Positions 1 to 11,568 of a stretch of 64,000 nt of DNA are shown piece by piece (the stretch's first letter is position 1; each line of letters opens with the position of its first letter). The position numbers and the translations under genes were made by a program. This stretch comes from Amoebophrya sp. A120 (lineage: Eukaryota; Sar; Dinophyceae; Syndiniales; Amoebophryaceae), in NCBI GenBank assembly GCA_905178155.1, contig CAJINV010000008.1:2795303-2859302 (forward strand). The letters are read 5' to 3'. The notes below the pieces were generated by a model that was not told where the DNA came from, did not search any database, and saw only the letters and a program-made list of their open reading frames with translations.

Positions 1-1055
1 CCGCCCTGATTGGTTTTCTCGTCCCCCAAGAGGTTTATTCCCCCGCCCGCGGCGGCTGTGCCACTAGCTGCCCACAGTCGGTCATCCGCCTGCAGCTTTG
101 GCTGCATCAGGCTGCGGGCGGCGTCCTCTATGGTCAGCTGGGGCCGCTCCTGGACCGCGTGCTGCTGCTGCTGCTTCCAGTTCTCGACCCGACGCGCGAG
201 TGACACCAAACTCTCGTGCGGCTCGCTTGCGCCCGTTGCTCCAGTGTTGTCCTTTTTCCGCTGCCCGAAGACCGCGATCGGCGTGGCCGATTCCGCCTTC
301 TTCTGCTGCGCGCGCTCCTTCTGCTTTTCCTTCTTCCGTTTTTTCGCTTCCTCTTCCGTGATCAGGCTGTCGGGATCGCCGCCGTCGGCGCGTACCCGCT
401 TCACGGGCTGTTTTCGCAGCTCGTTCACTTCGGTCTGCCACTTTTGCGCCTGCTCCTCCCGCATCCGCGCGGCCCAGGAGGTGGACGAGGAGCTGGACGA
501 GGAGGCCTGCTTCGCATCGACCGACGGCGCCTCTTTAATATTATTTTCAGCTGCACTTCCTCCCTGCGGAAGAGAGGACTTATTCTCAGTTACACTCTGT
601 TTGCCGACCGTAGCGCGAGTCGCATTTTTCTGCTCGCTTGACGCCGCGCTAAAGACAGGCAGTTGTCCATGTTGTTCCATAATCTCAGCGCCCGGAGCTG
701 CTGTACCCGTGTGGCTAAGATTGTCGCCTGCAGCCCCGGCTTGATAAGATTGTGCTCTCATCTCGTCTGACCGAAGAGGGAGTGGCGTGGTGTTTGCACT
801 CGTCGTATCCTTACCATGTTTTCCCGCCGAAGCGGGTCCACCGACTGCGCTTGCGCTAGTAGTCGTGGTTGTACTACGACCCCCTCCTGGCTGCACGGCC
901 TGTTTCCACTTTTCTTTTTCCTTATCAGACATCTTTTGCCACTCGGAGGAAATCATTTTCTCGGCTTCGGCCTCCGTTCGCTGCTGCTCGTGGATCAGCT
1001 CGTGCTTTCGCGCGGCCCGAAAATTCAGCCGCGCTTTGAAGAGATTTACGCCCAT
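1..1055 (-). CDS. Lys/Glu-rich charged protein, partial (C-terminus beyond window edge)
   Basis: An uninterrupted minus-strand frame runs from an ATG at 1055 off the left edge (351 codons, no stop). The first ~60 residues are basic and helical, with a segment reading EWQKMSDKEKEKWKQA that resembles the last helix of an HMG box; the rest of such a box is not visible, so this is only a resemblance. A Ser/Thr/Ala-rich linker follows, then a long charged helix rich in Lys, Glu and Gln with KKRKKEKQKERAQQKK, likely coiled coil or nuclear targeting. The plus-strand frame over 10-744 reads as Cys/Ser/Phe-rich and is the shadow of this gene. Function unknown; a nuclear or RNA-associated protein is possible. 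Confidence 0.7.
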   Translation of the reverse strand, partial: MGVNLFKARLNFRAARKHELIHEQQRTEAEAEKMISSEWQKMSDKEKEKWKQAVQPGGGRSTTTTTSASAVGGPASAGKHGKDTTSANTTPLPLRSDEMRAQSYQAGAAGDNLSHTGTAAPGAEIMEQHGQLPVFSAASSEQKNATRATVGKQSVTENKSSLPQGGSAAENNIKEAPSVDAKQASSSSSSSTSWAARMREEQAQKWQTEVNELRKQPVKRVRADGGDPDSLITEEEAKKRKKEKQKERAQQKKAESATPIAVFGQRKKDNTGATGASEPHESLVSLARRVENWKQQQQHAVQERPQLTIEDAARSLMQPKLQADDRLWAASGTAAAGGGINLLGDEKTNQG

Positions 1056-1653
1056 TTTGACGGGGAAAATAAAAAGGTCGACTTTTACCACGCACTGGTG
1101 TAAGAGTAAGAAAGAAGTGACAAAATAAACTTAAACCACCTACTTACTACTTATCTTAGTATATGATATTGATGACGTCGCAGCACATGTTGTGTTGGAG
1201 TGCCATTGCCTACTACTTTTGCAAGAAACGAGTTAGGAGGGCGCGCCCCGACGCTATCAGAAGAGCGAGGAGCATTTCGAAAAACCGAAATCAACAGTCG
1301 GGTATCGTTTCTACTTACTCAATCGAGTGGAGGTTTGTCCTTCATCAAACTACTTCTTATTCCAAAAAGAGCGGACGTACTCTTTTTGACACGTGGCCAG
1401 CCTAGCCTTCTTTGACCGTGAACCAAAAGAAAAGTGTTAGATGCTGGTGCATCTTTTGTACTCACAACCAAGAGAACAGTATCGACTCTCAGTGAATACC
1501 TTCACCTCGTGCGCAGGTAGCAAACAAATACAGCGAAGTGCTGAATCGTTTTTTTGGAGGTTCTTGCCTAGAAGTCGTTGCTATAGCAACCACAATGACA
1601 ACGATGTCGCTGTATCCGGCTGTAATATCTTCGCCTGCGCTATGCAAATCTTT
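1056..1653. other. Intergenic interval, nothing recognised
   Basis: Lies between the start of the Lys/Glu-rich gene and the 3' end of the palmitoyltransferase gene, both on the minus strand. Only short open frames without recognisable protein features occur. It presumably holds the promoter or 5' leader of the first gene and the 3' end of the second. Confidence 0.4.
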
Positions 1654-4600
1654 TTAGACTTGCTGTGTCAATTCCATCGGCTGCGGTGGATGACTTCGTG
1701 TAACGTCATTTCCTGATGTTTCCAGCGCGGCATTATTTGCATCACGCATCATCCACCCCCCTGCGTGCCTTTCCACGCCGCTCCGGGCGGCTTCATGCAT
1801 TCCCACAGAAGTAGCGGGAACATGATCATCTTCCACGGGCTCGTTATCACGACACTCTTCTCCTAGATCGGGAAAGACATCGTCTGCGGGCGGGCAAATC
1901 AGTTGCACGTTCACCAGCGCGTTCACCTTCAAGAACGACGGACCGCGCGGCGCGAATAGCGTGTTCGTGTTCGCAGATGAACTTTGCAGGTTTTGTAGGT
2001 ACAGATTCTGTTGCTGGGTGTGGCTAAAAATACCGGCTTGTCGAGGTCGTTCTCGTTGTTCGACAATGCTGCGGCTGGTACTGGCTTCGTGGCTCCGTCG
2101 AAGGAGAAACTCCCGGGTGGTCCGCCCCTGGCAGGACAAGACCAGATGGCAAATGCAGAAGGAGAACAGTAGTAACCCCAAGACCGCACAGGCGCCGCCG
2201 ATGAAGATGCCGAACAAAATGACCCCGTACTTCTTCCCGTAGTCGCTCGGGTGCTTGTGGTCAGGATCGTCACCCCCCTATCCTGAGCAAAAACGTACCC
2301 ACCCCATATTTAGAACTTGTGGCCATGCAAATCAGCACGCCCACCAAGTGTCTCATGCGGGTTCGCCTCAGAGCGCGGCGAGCCATTTTCTTTATTTTTT
2401 TCTAGCCAATTTTATAACTTTGCGATCATGCTCTACTAGAAAGGATGATACAGTGGATTTGCTAAAAATATGCGGGTCTACTAGCTGGGCGCGGCTCCCT
2501 TGCGTAGCTGAGCCTGTCATGGCCTGAGGCTGAAAACTCCCGAATTATTTGTGGTCTTGCAGACTTGGCTACGGGGTGGGACGTTTATACATTCGATACC
2601 CCACTCGTGTTCTCCTCGACTACCGTCCAGAGAAAGATTCCCACGATCACGGAAAACGCGAGCGCGGACAGGCTGGAGAGAAAGAGGTAGAAAAACGTGT
2701 AGTTCCGTTCCCCAATGCAGTTCCCAACAAAGGGACAGTGGTGGTCGAACCGGCGGACGCAGTGGTTGCAGTCGCTGCAGTGTCCGGCGCGCGGCGGCCG
2801 CACGATCTGGCACACCCGGCAAATCCGAAAGCCCTGCCGCATCTCGTCCACCGTCAGCGTCGTCGCGCAATGGAGTTGTTGCTGTACGGCCATGGGACGA
2901 GCGCCGGCGGGAGAGGCTGATGGTGCTCTTGCAACGTGCTTGGTAACCTTCTTGTCAGTCGCATGATCCTCCTCGGAAAAATTTCTATCTTCGCTTGCAG
3001 CACGTTTGGGGTCGTTGATGTCTGAAAGCGCCGCTGCTGCGTTGTCCATCATGCTTGTTCCATCCAGTAAAGCAACGCCCGCCGGTTCGTTTGTCCCGGT
3101 CGCAAGCCGGTCTCTCCGCAGGCGCAGATCGTGAGGTCTTCTCTCCACCGAAAATTGTGGTGCCGACGGAACTGATTCGCCCGCACGACGGACCCCCACC
3201 TGTGCCGTCACTTGTACTCCTTCTTGCACCGATGTACTACTTGCCGCAGTAGAGACCACCGATGTGACACTCCCCCGGGCGGAACTCGGGGCCGAAGTTG
3301 TTGTACAGAGCGCGCTTGTAGTCGCAGCAGGTTTGGCACCTCCACTGCTGATGGCCGCGGCAGTTGTACTAGTAGCCACGCCCCCGGCGTGGAAGGTCTG
3401 CAAGTGGTCGGGAGGCTTTGTCGTGCCCCGGGGCGTATTGGTGGTGCCGACTATAGCGTTTCGGCTGTTCTTCGAACTCGCTCCTCCACTCGTCGGGGGC
3501 GCATCTGCTGCTGACGTAACACAGGCTATTGCAGTTCTTCCCTGCTCTCCCGTGCCATTGGTGTTCCCTGACGTGGTGTGTCGGATGCGCCGAATCCCAG
3601 CGGCTAGCCTCGGGTTGGTTCCGAGGACAGATGAAGAAGCGGAAGCCATGGCGGTTTGCTGCACAGAAGTCGCTCCAGCTTTGTCTGTTTCGCTAGCGTC
3701 TTTCTGATCATGAGCTGGCTCCTGTTTTCTACTGTTGCCGTGAAACAACGCCTGCGGGTCCTCTGCGACGAGGCTCGGTTTTGCCTCTACTAGCGGCGTC
3801 CTCGCTTTTAACATCTCGGCACTGGAACAACTGCTGGTCCCCGAGGTCGAGTTCTTTGCGCTATCGCTTCTGTAGTTCAGTTGATTGTCTTCAAAACTTA
3901 ACTCCGTTTCACTTTGCAAGCTCGCCCTGTGGTCCGCGTCAAAAAGAACATGGCTCGATCTTCTACAATTTGTACCGCCCGCATCATCTTTGTTCAACAT
4001 CGTGTCAGGAGACAAAGTAGCTCCAGAATAAACCAGTGGAAAATGCGACTTCCTTGTGCCCGCCGGCAAAAACCACTTCACGGAGCCGGCCGGTCTAGTC
4101 GTTCCGCTCTGGTGCGCATGGGACGACGAGGTCATCCCGTTCATTGGTCCGGATACATCACCGAACCCAGCGCACTCACCGTCCCCCCGGTGGAAGCCGA
4201 TGAAATCATTCACCTCCTTTTCCAGCCCGGGAAGCAGATCCAGGATCTCCCGCCGGGGCAGAATCCCCGGGTCCGTGCAAGAGGTGAGTAACAGAAACGT
4301 TATCGTGCAAACCAACAGGAAAAACACGCACGCGGGCAGAAACCAGATGTGCGACAAGAGGTTGGTGGCTGCTGCTTTTAAAAGCATTTCGTTTATTCCC
4401 GCAGAAAGCTTGTGTTGGTCTTCTGGAGAAAGTTGTAGAAGGTCTAGTACAACTTCTGGTGTTGATCCAAGTACTCGCCCGGACGAAATCATTCCCCCAC
4501 TTGCCGTCGCAACAGGTCGACCTCCTGCGAAGAACGAGTCTTGATGTTCCATTATGCTCATCACCTGCTTGTCGTGTGTTTGTTGGTCTTGGTTCACCTC

Positions 4601-5275
4601 GTCGGGACGATCGACATAATCTTCATCCACCGCGATATTTGTGTGGAGGTCCTCGAGAGGACCACGATTGTTCCACACCACAGATGCTGAAGCGACATCC
4701 GTACCAGCGTACCAGAAATCCGGTCCAAGGACGAACAAAAACCAAAACGTCGGGACGAGGATGAAAAAGTACGCACAGGCCATGTACCCAAAATCCATTT
4801 TCGGCCCCGTCACGCACTTTCCGCGGCACAGCATCCGCGCGCCCTCCGGCAGGGGGTTCATCAAGGGTCTTGAGGCTGGCAGACGAGCACGAGGATCTTG
4901 TTCCTGCCGTCCACCCTGTTGTGATGACGATATCAAAGGGTCTTGGCCTTGCGCACGACCGTGGTTAATAGTGCCACTCGTATTCGTCGGGATTAAGTGC
5001 CAAATTTCGTGCAGCCGCATCTTGATGGAAAACAAACTTTGGCCAAAGTTATTGGGCGTGGGGGCAGTGGGTGCGACCACGTCGAGACATGGTCTAGTAG
5101 AGGCTGGGGCCGCAGGGCCGCGAGTTGCAACAGTAGAACTGCTCGTGGTCGGTAGCACGGAGACCGTATCCGCTCCGGATGACGACGATACTTGCCTCCC
5201 CTGGTGGATGAGCGGCTGCGTCGTGGCCCGGCGATTGGCACCAGACTGCTGCATTTTTGTTCTACCTGCGGTCAC
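1654..5275 (-). CDS. DHHC-type protein S-palmitoyltransferase
   Basis: Integral membrane enzyme that attaches palmitate to cysteines of target proteins. Exon 1 is 5275-2600 (892 codons), exon 2 is 2277-1654, total about 1,099 aa. Exon 1 holds two N-terminal membrane spans (one beginning [15 protein letters not shown]), then the family DPG motif in CTDPGILPR, then about 400 residues of Ser/Thr/Ala-rich linker, then the Cys-rich domain with [18 protein letters not shown] and catalytic [11 protein letters not shown], and span 3. Exon 2 gives span 4 and the conserved TTxE motif ([10 protein letters not shown]), which shows the two exons belong together. The long insertion between DPG and the Cys-rich domain is unusual. 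The intron is an introner whose flanking G bases supply GT and AG. Start taken as the first ATG of the frame. Confidence 0.93.
2279..2598. mobile_element. Introner in DHHC gene (TATCCTG family)
   Basis: Inverted ends: TATCCTGAGCAAAAACGT with CCCACCCC on the left, and the complement of TATCGAATGTATAAACGT with CCCACCCC on the right. It sits in a G run on the coding strand (C run on plus), so in the mRNA sense the junctions read G|GTATC...GATAG|G. Related ends occur at 33843-34124 and, weakly, at 49725-50103. Confidence 0.8.
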
Positions 5276-5831
5276 GACACTTGCTCTGAATCAATATCGA
5301 GGTAGGAACAAAGTGAGTATTTGATACGGAGGAGGCTAACAAGAGGCTTTTTCACAAAATTTCAACAACAGGCTTCAACGTGCGAGTGAGTAAATTGCAT
5401 TTTTGCCACGCGTTGAAAGAGAGGGACACGCACCGATTGCTGAGGGCACAACTTTTGTGAAGCGTCCATAGCTGTGAAGGACCGATGGGGGGTGGGAAGG
5501 AAGCACGAGGACGAATTATTTTCATCACTATAAATATGGGATTGATAGTACGGGCGGCGCAGGAACTGTTAATTATGCGGGAAGAAGCTCAATGTCGACC
5601 ATTCATATGCATAGCAATAGATGACTTTCTCTTGTTCGTATTCGTTCTCTCGCAGGAAAACAAAAATATTTGTCGACATGCGTGCACATAGAACGTTCAA
5701 GTTCGAAAAAAAGCTGTAAAAGAGAGATGATAGATGAACACAAACGGTTCTGCTCTTATCATGCGCTGCTCCACCGGAACACTCCACCGGACGAGGAGCA
5801 CACCATGCCATCAAATACGATGCCAAATAAC
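5276..5831. other. Intergenic interval, nothing recognised
   Basis: Sequence between the palmitoyltransferase start and the end of the LRR-methyltransferase gene. Short open frames only, AT-richer than the flanking exons. It likely holds the upstream region of the palmitoyltransferase gene; no defined promoter motif was recognised. Confidence 0.4.
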
Positions 5832-8800
5832 CTACGTGGTGCCGCCCCATTGTGGATGTTGCAAGCCCACCACATTCGCCTGCGGGCCTCCTGCTGCTTC
5901 TGTTCTACTTGAGTAGCCGGCGTAAAAAGAATTCTGCTGGTATGAAGGTGGCGCTTGTACCAAATGAGGATAACCGTCAACGGGGGTAGTATATTGGGAA
6001 GTAGCACGCGATGAAACAAAAAACGGCGGACTACTAGTAGTCGCCGCCGATGGGGGCGGCGCAACACCTTGAGAGAAAGTCCTGAGTTTGAATTCGCAGG
6101 TGAAAGACGTGTCTCGCAACGTTTCGCCGGTGTATTTTTTCCCCGCTTCCTTCGACTGGGCACTCCCAACCATTCCCCGTGCCTCCTTCGTCCGGGTGTG
6201 TTCGTACCCGAAGGCCTGGTACAGCTCCGCGGCCCAGGGGAATTTGTCGCCCACCTGCTCCCACCCGGCGTTCGCCGCGATCGCGGGAATGTTCCAGTGC
6301 GTGTACGGAAATCGGTCCGCGAGGGTCACGTGCACGCGCGTCCGCTCCGGGTGCACAAAGGAATTGTGCGCGCACTTCCCCAGACTGGCGAAAAACCGAC
6401 CGAAAAGCTCCTGGTGCTCGGACAGGCCCCCGATCGTCCCCGCGGGCGCATTCGTCTGCTCCGCGCCTGAGTGCAGAAAGTTGACGATCACGTAGTCGAA
6501 AAAGTGGCCTGCCTCCGGCGAAAATTGCTGCTGGCACAGTTCGGTGATGAGTCTGTGGGGCCCATTTTCCCGTCTTTGGTGCACCAAGCCGTAAACGGGG
6601 ACCGTCGAAGTCGTGGTGCTAGTAGCGCCCCAGCGGTCGTTGTAAGTCGGCACCGTGGTCCAGCTCACTATTTCCTGCACCGGGGGATTCAGAGGCACAA
6701 AGTAGTCCGGTATGTGCAGCTGCGTGCAGTCCACGCTCTCGCCGACGACCACCCCGCCCATTCCCTCCACGTCCCGCTTGCATTCCTGGAGCCGCTGGCG
6801 AAAATCCCGCTGGCCGCCGAGGTCAAAGGTGGTCGCGATCAGGTTCTGCGCGTGTCGCGGGCCGAAGATCCGTGCCAGCGCCTTGGTGAAGGAAAAGTCG
6901 CCTTCCCCCACCAGGAGAATCTTGTGCTCCGGGGTGTAGGGGCAGACCGGCACTGCGAAATAAGGGGGATTTTGTCTGTTCTTTCCCAGAAGATGATGAG
7001 GCTCGTCCAGCGGGGAGCAGTTTTGGTTCTGGGTAAACAAAAAATGCGCAATCGGCAGCTTGTCCCGGTGGGGAAAGTCCTTTGTCGGGTAGCTATTGAA
7101 ATAAGGGTCATTGGCGACTTTCTCCGCCCGGAGCTTGAACAGAGCCCCCTCGGCGCACCCGGGCACTTCCTCCCGCCAGAGTTCGTAGGGCGGTTGGCCC
7201 CAGAATTCCTGTCGCTGATGAACGCGCAGGTAGCGCATGCCCCGTCGCTTCGCGCACAGCTGCTCCATCTCGCGGACGAAAGGAACCGCATTCTGGATCA
7301 AATTCTCGTTGATGCGAATCCACAGCGGCCACGTGCGCCCCTTCCCAGCAACAATAGGGTACTGGTGCGCTTCGTCGAGGCCTGTAGGTTGCAAAGTAAA
7401 ACTGGTGGAAAAAAAAAACTTCGTACGGCGACTTGTACACTCGACTATAAATCCACCGGTAAAAAGGAAACACTTGCTGGTGAGGAATAGCTTCAGATGT
7501 GTCACACGCGGAACTCGAGTTTGAAGCTCAACGCAAAAAAAGAATTAACCGGTCGACGGCCAACAGTCTAATTTTACACCGCTATCTCGTCGATATTGCA
7601 GATTTTATGAGCGGACAAATCATAATGATTTTTTTTCATATACCCTCCAGGATTCGTCTGCACCCGTTTTGCGTGATCAAGTTATGCGACAGGTGTACTT
7701 CCTCGACGAAGTAGCAGCCGCGCGTATCAAAAGCAAAAATCCCCCCTCCCCATATCAAAGTGGCAATCTGTGTTGCGGGATTTGTGTACACGAATCCGCT
7801 TTGTCTTGCAGTAGAGGACTGCAGGCAGATGCAAAGCCTGGAAGGGGCTGGCTGGAAGTGGGCGCGCAGCATGGCAGACGTCTGCCCTGTTGGCGCAGCA
7901 GCATTACCAAATATAGCCGCCGGGGCGGGGGTAGTGAGGTCGTGGGCGTTTTTTTGCCGACCGCCGCCTTGGCCGCGCCTTTGTTTTTTCTGGGCTCGCC
8001 ATACCGCCGTGAGTAACGTTATGCCGCACGGTATGGCGGCCACTTGGGAAACATCACAAATTTTGGCACATTTCCCAAATTCCTTTCCGAAAGCCAGCCC
8101 CGATGCTATGGGGCCGATCCGGGTGCCACGGGGGGCGCCCAAAAAGCGAAGAAAAACCGGGCCCATAGCATGCGGATTGGCTTTGCGCGTCTGGGGCGTT
8201 TTTTATTTTTCGCGTTTTTATTTTTCACGCCGGCGCTTTTTGCAAAGCTTCCCAGGCTCTAAAACCGGCGAAAAGGCGGCCGCTTTCGCGGCCGCCCAAG
8301 ATGCTCCGAAATCGCGGCCGTGCCATGCTGTTTCGCTGTTCTGATTTTGGGCGCGTTTTTTGCGCGCCCCTTTTTGGGCGCCCCAAATCGCCAGAAACCA
8401 AGGCGGCGGGCGCCTCGGAACGGCGCCCCTTTTGCCGGCTTCCCTGCGTCGCTTTATCCAGTGCGAATCGATAGTTTTCGACCGGGCTTGTTTGACTTCA
8501 AAGCCCCGGAGGCTTGATAATTGAAAATCTTTTATGTCAAAAAACGCTTCCGGCCGCTTGAAAACTGCCGGTCGTTTTTCACGGTAGGTGGCAAAAAAAC
8601 TCCCCGGTTAGAACCGTTCGGTGACCTCACTACATACAAATCGCCGGCGTAAAGCGGCGGAAGCTCTGGCTTTGCGATCTTGCAAGACAGACCTGATTTG
8701 TGACCCCAAATCAGCATCACAAATTTTCAAAAGGATGCCTTTTCGATATGGGGAGGGGGGATTTTTCCTTTTGATAGCGCGCGGCGGGGAAGTTCTTCTG

Positions 8801-9868
8801 CTGATTCAAGTAATAGGCAAGAAAGTACGCACCGAAATCTCCGATCTTGTTTTTGAACAGCAGCAGTTTCTTGACCACGATTTGCAGCTCCGTCAGCATG
8901 TGGAAGAGCTTCTGCGCACCCTGGTCCGAGATAAAGTTGGAGGACAAATCGAGCTCCTCGATGATGGCCAGGCACTCCCAGTGCGGAAGATCTTCCCGAT
9001 AATAAGTTTGCCGCAAGTGCTCGAGCTCGTTCCGAATGCGTGCCTTCCACTCCTCCACGAGGGACCAGCACGCGCCTTCCGCAGACCAGACGGACTCACT
9101 CACGGGCCCCGCCAGGCGGTCGTCATCCAAGGCACAGCCTTTCCCTTTGATCCGCACGTTCAGTAACGCAAGACTGTAGGCGTTCACCTCTTCCACCGTC
9201 GGAAAACTGATTTCTGGGTCCGCTCGAACAGTGGACCAGGCGCGCACAGTCTGCTGTGCATCTTCAGGTCCTGCTGGGTTTCTCCGGCTGCCGTGCGAAG
9301 AATAATTTTCCTGCTGTTCTTCGCGGCTGTGCCGATCCCCTCCCATGGCCGTGAACGGACCAGCCCCCGCGCGCGGCGTTGTCCTGGGCCGTCCGCCCCC
9401 GCGCCCCTTCTTGCCTTTCCCTTTGCCCTTCGTGGGCGAACTTGCTCCATTTTGACCGTTTCCGTCGTCGCGACGTCCTTCGTGGTGCGTTGTCGCGTTT
9501 TTGCCCTTCTTGCTCCCGGACTTATTGCCTCGGCTTCCGCCAGACGGCTTCCCGAGATTTGGTTTCATTGGACACGGCGGCAACTTCGGAGAGACCGGAG
9601 CTTTCTCGACATTATCGTTTGGCTCAGGAAGCAGAAAACTCGGCTGTTGAATCACCTTCACTCTTATCCATCTCACAATCAGGTAGGACAGGGCGGCCGC
9701 GAAAAGAAAGGAGTAAGACACCACACTTATTACATTTACACTTAGCATACTGCGCAAGAGAAACTGCGAAGGAGAGGGAAAAGGGGAGATGAGGAGTTGC
9801 GTCACCCGTCGTTGCACAGTGAAAATACTTAAGATGTGAAAATTCACTACCGTCATCCAACTAGACAC
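5832..9868 (-). CDS. LRR protein fused to BMT5-like (DUF2431) rRNA uridine methyltransferase domain
   Basis: Three exons join in frame: 9868-8777, 7719-7644 and 7381-5832, giving 905 aa. The N-terminus has a hydrophobic segment (SYSFLFAAALSYLIV), then a Lys/Gly-rich linker, then leucine-rich repeats (IIEELDLSSNFISDQGAQKL; VEEVHLSHNLITQNGCRRIL; PLWIRINENLI). The C-terminal half has the DUF2431 Rossmann signature KILLVGEGDFSFTKALA and the later RFPYTHWNIPAIAANAGWE block. In yeast Bmt5 this fold makes N3-methyluridine in 25S rRNA; that activity here is inference. The second exon continues the LRR exactly across a 1,052-bp introner, and the third follows a GT-AG intron (GTATATG...CTACAG) with the correct phase, so I treat LRR and methyltransferase as one gene. 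The alternative is two adjacent genes. A later ATG at the hydrophobic segment could be the true start. Confidence 0.82.
7725..8776. mobile_element. Large introner (1,052 bp) in LRR-methyltransferase gene
   Basis: The ends are inverted copies of TATCAAAAG, AAAAATCCCC and CTCCCCATAT, flanked by direct repeat GCGCG (7720-7724 and 8777-8781). The same ends bound ~320-bp elements at 46979-47300 and 51032-51352, so this one carries about 700 bp of extra GC-rich sequence with internal inverted stretches. Removing it with one duplication copy joins the codons Ala-Ala-Arg-Gly-Cys-Tyr in frame. Confidence 0.88.
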
Positions 9869-9919
9869 GATTCGATCGATATTGACACATCTCTACTTAC
9901 CAAAATTTCATCGATAACC

Positions 9920-11460
9920 TCAGTCTGAACGTAAGCACTTTCGCACCAAATTGCGCTTCGTGTCGTCTAGCTGATCGATTTGCTCTTTTACCCAGCCAAC
10001 GTGCGAAGTGCGTTTGTTTTGGTCAATCCTTGCTTGACCTTGCGTCAATGCGACCAACGTCTGAAAGCTTTTAGCGACCCTAGAAAATTTTGCCATGAGT
10101 CGTGAAACCTGCAGCCCACATCTAGTACCGGAATTACTGCATTCATCTGCACACAACTCATTGTCAGACTTGGGAGCATGGTCTATTTCCTATTACTGCA
10201 TCGAGCACCGCCATCGAGTCCATTAATCGCGACGTTCTGACTATATTCTCTAGCTCAAAAAAACCGTTGAGCACCACCTGACTGCCATTTTGTTTTTGTT
10301 CGCACGCTTAAAACAACTTGCTTTGGATGTCTACATATCTTCCACATCTCAACCTATGGCTCGTTGTTCCTCGAGAACCCGGTTCCCGGTCTGAAAGAAG
10401 GAACAGACCCTCTCTCTTCACGAGCTACTTTACCCTTTCCGGTCAGCATACCGCTACCAATGACACCAAACCGGCAAGCTCCTCGTCGGGCTCTATGATT
10501 CGCCCCCATCGTGGTTCGCGGCAACGCATTGGAGAAAGGCGCGCTTTGGAGCTCCTCCGGTTTATTTTTAGAAGCTGCTGACGAGCGGTTCTCCTGCTGT
10601 CGACGAGGACTGTGCAGCCTAAGTTGCTCCTGCTTCTCCTCTTTCACGCCCGCTGGATTTCCTTGTTGACCACCCGGGTCGTCCTCTTCCGCCAAATTCG
10701 TAAAAAAGAGCGACTGGTACTCCTTGCGCAAGTCGTAGGCCAAAAAATCCTGGACGAAGGCGCTTCGTTCTTCACTGCTGGGGTTTGGTGCTGCGCAGCT
10801 GCCCACGCTTTTTATTGTCCCGGTCCTTTTGGTGCCTTCCAAAGTGGGATGAAAATCCACATCATGTTTGCTCGCTTCCGGAGTGGAAAGACCAAAAACG
10901 GAGCCGCGGTCTTCAGTGTCAGTTTTCGTCGCCGCTACAGGATGCACCGAGGACCACTGCGGGGTTGAAGAGAGAGGCCGCTGCTCGCGCTGAAAAAATT
11001 GCGCCTCAGAAATACTTGTCGCGCCGGCGAAACCATCCTCGCATTCCATCTTTATTTCCTGTGCGTTCGGCCCGATTTTCAGGCTAAGAGGCTGGGGCGA
11101 TACTAGCGTCATGCTACTCTGCGATTCTAGTTTATCTCCTGCGAGGTCTTCCCTGTCGTCTCGGTGCGGCCCCGCAACCGGATAATCAGAACACGTCGTT
11201 GCCCTGCTTTCCGTCTTTCCTCCTTTCGCTGTGTCGCCGAGAGTCTCTCCATGTCCACGAGATGGGGAAGCGGAGAAGCACAGGCACACCCGCGCGCTGT
11301 GCTTCCGTGTCGAACCGTCCTCTGTAATTCCGCTATCCGCGACCGGCGACGGAGAAGAAGAGGAGCAGAATGGAGAAGCGGAAGTGCTCGGAGTCGGGGC
11401 TGGGAGTGTAAATGGAATATAGAACGATAGCCATCGTGCTACCACCAAAAACACGACCAT
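9920..11460 (-). CDS. Hypothetical secreted or signal-anchored low-complexity protein
   Basis: A frame of 368 aa (11460-10354) starts with a hydrophobic leader (MVVFLVVARWLSFYIPF) followed by Pro/Ser/Thr-rich sequence with no recognised domain. A second open stretch with a good acceptor (CTGCAG at about 10111) runs 10110-9920 and reads as a helical, Lys/Gln-rich tail (VKEQIDQLDDTKRNLVRKC). I list them as one gene because they are adjacent on the same strand and neither has another obvious partner, but the splice between them was not resolved in phase. It could be two genes. Confidence 0.45.
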
Positions 11461-11568
11461 GCATCATACAGAAAAAACGAGGGGAGCTGCACAAGCTTCT
11501 TTGATAAGTAGTTCCTTCGGAGGTAGAGAAGGGAAACGATCAGGCGAGCCAGGAACTGTCTATGTGCA

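Noticed and set aside
10-744. Long plus-strand open frame (244 aa) at the left edge
   Set aside because: Cys/Phe/Ser-rich and featureless; the minus strand here encodes a continuous Lys/Glu-rich protein running off the edge.
6471-7490. Plus-strand 339-aa open frame
   Set aside because: Antisense to the conserved methyltransferase exon; no features of its own.
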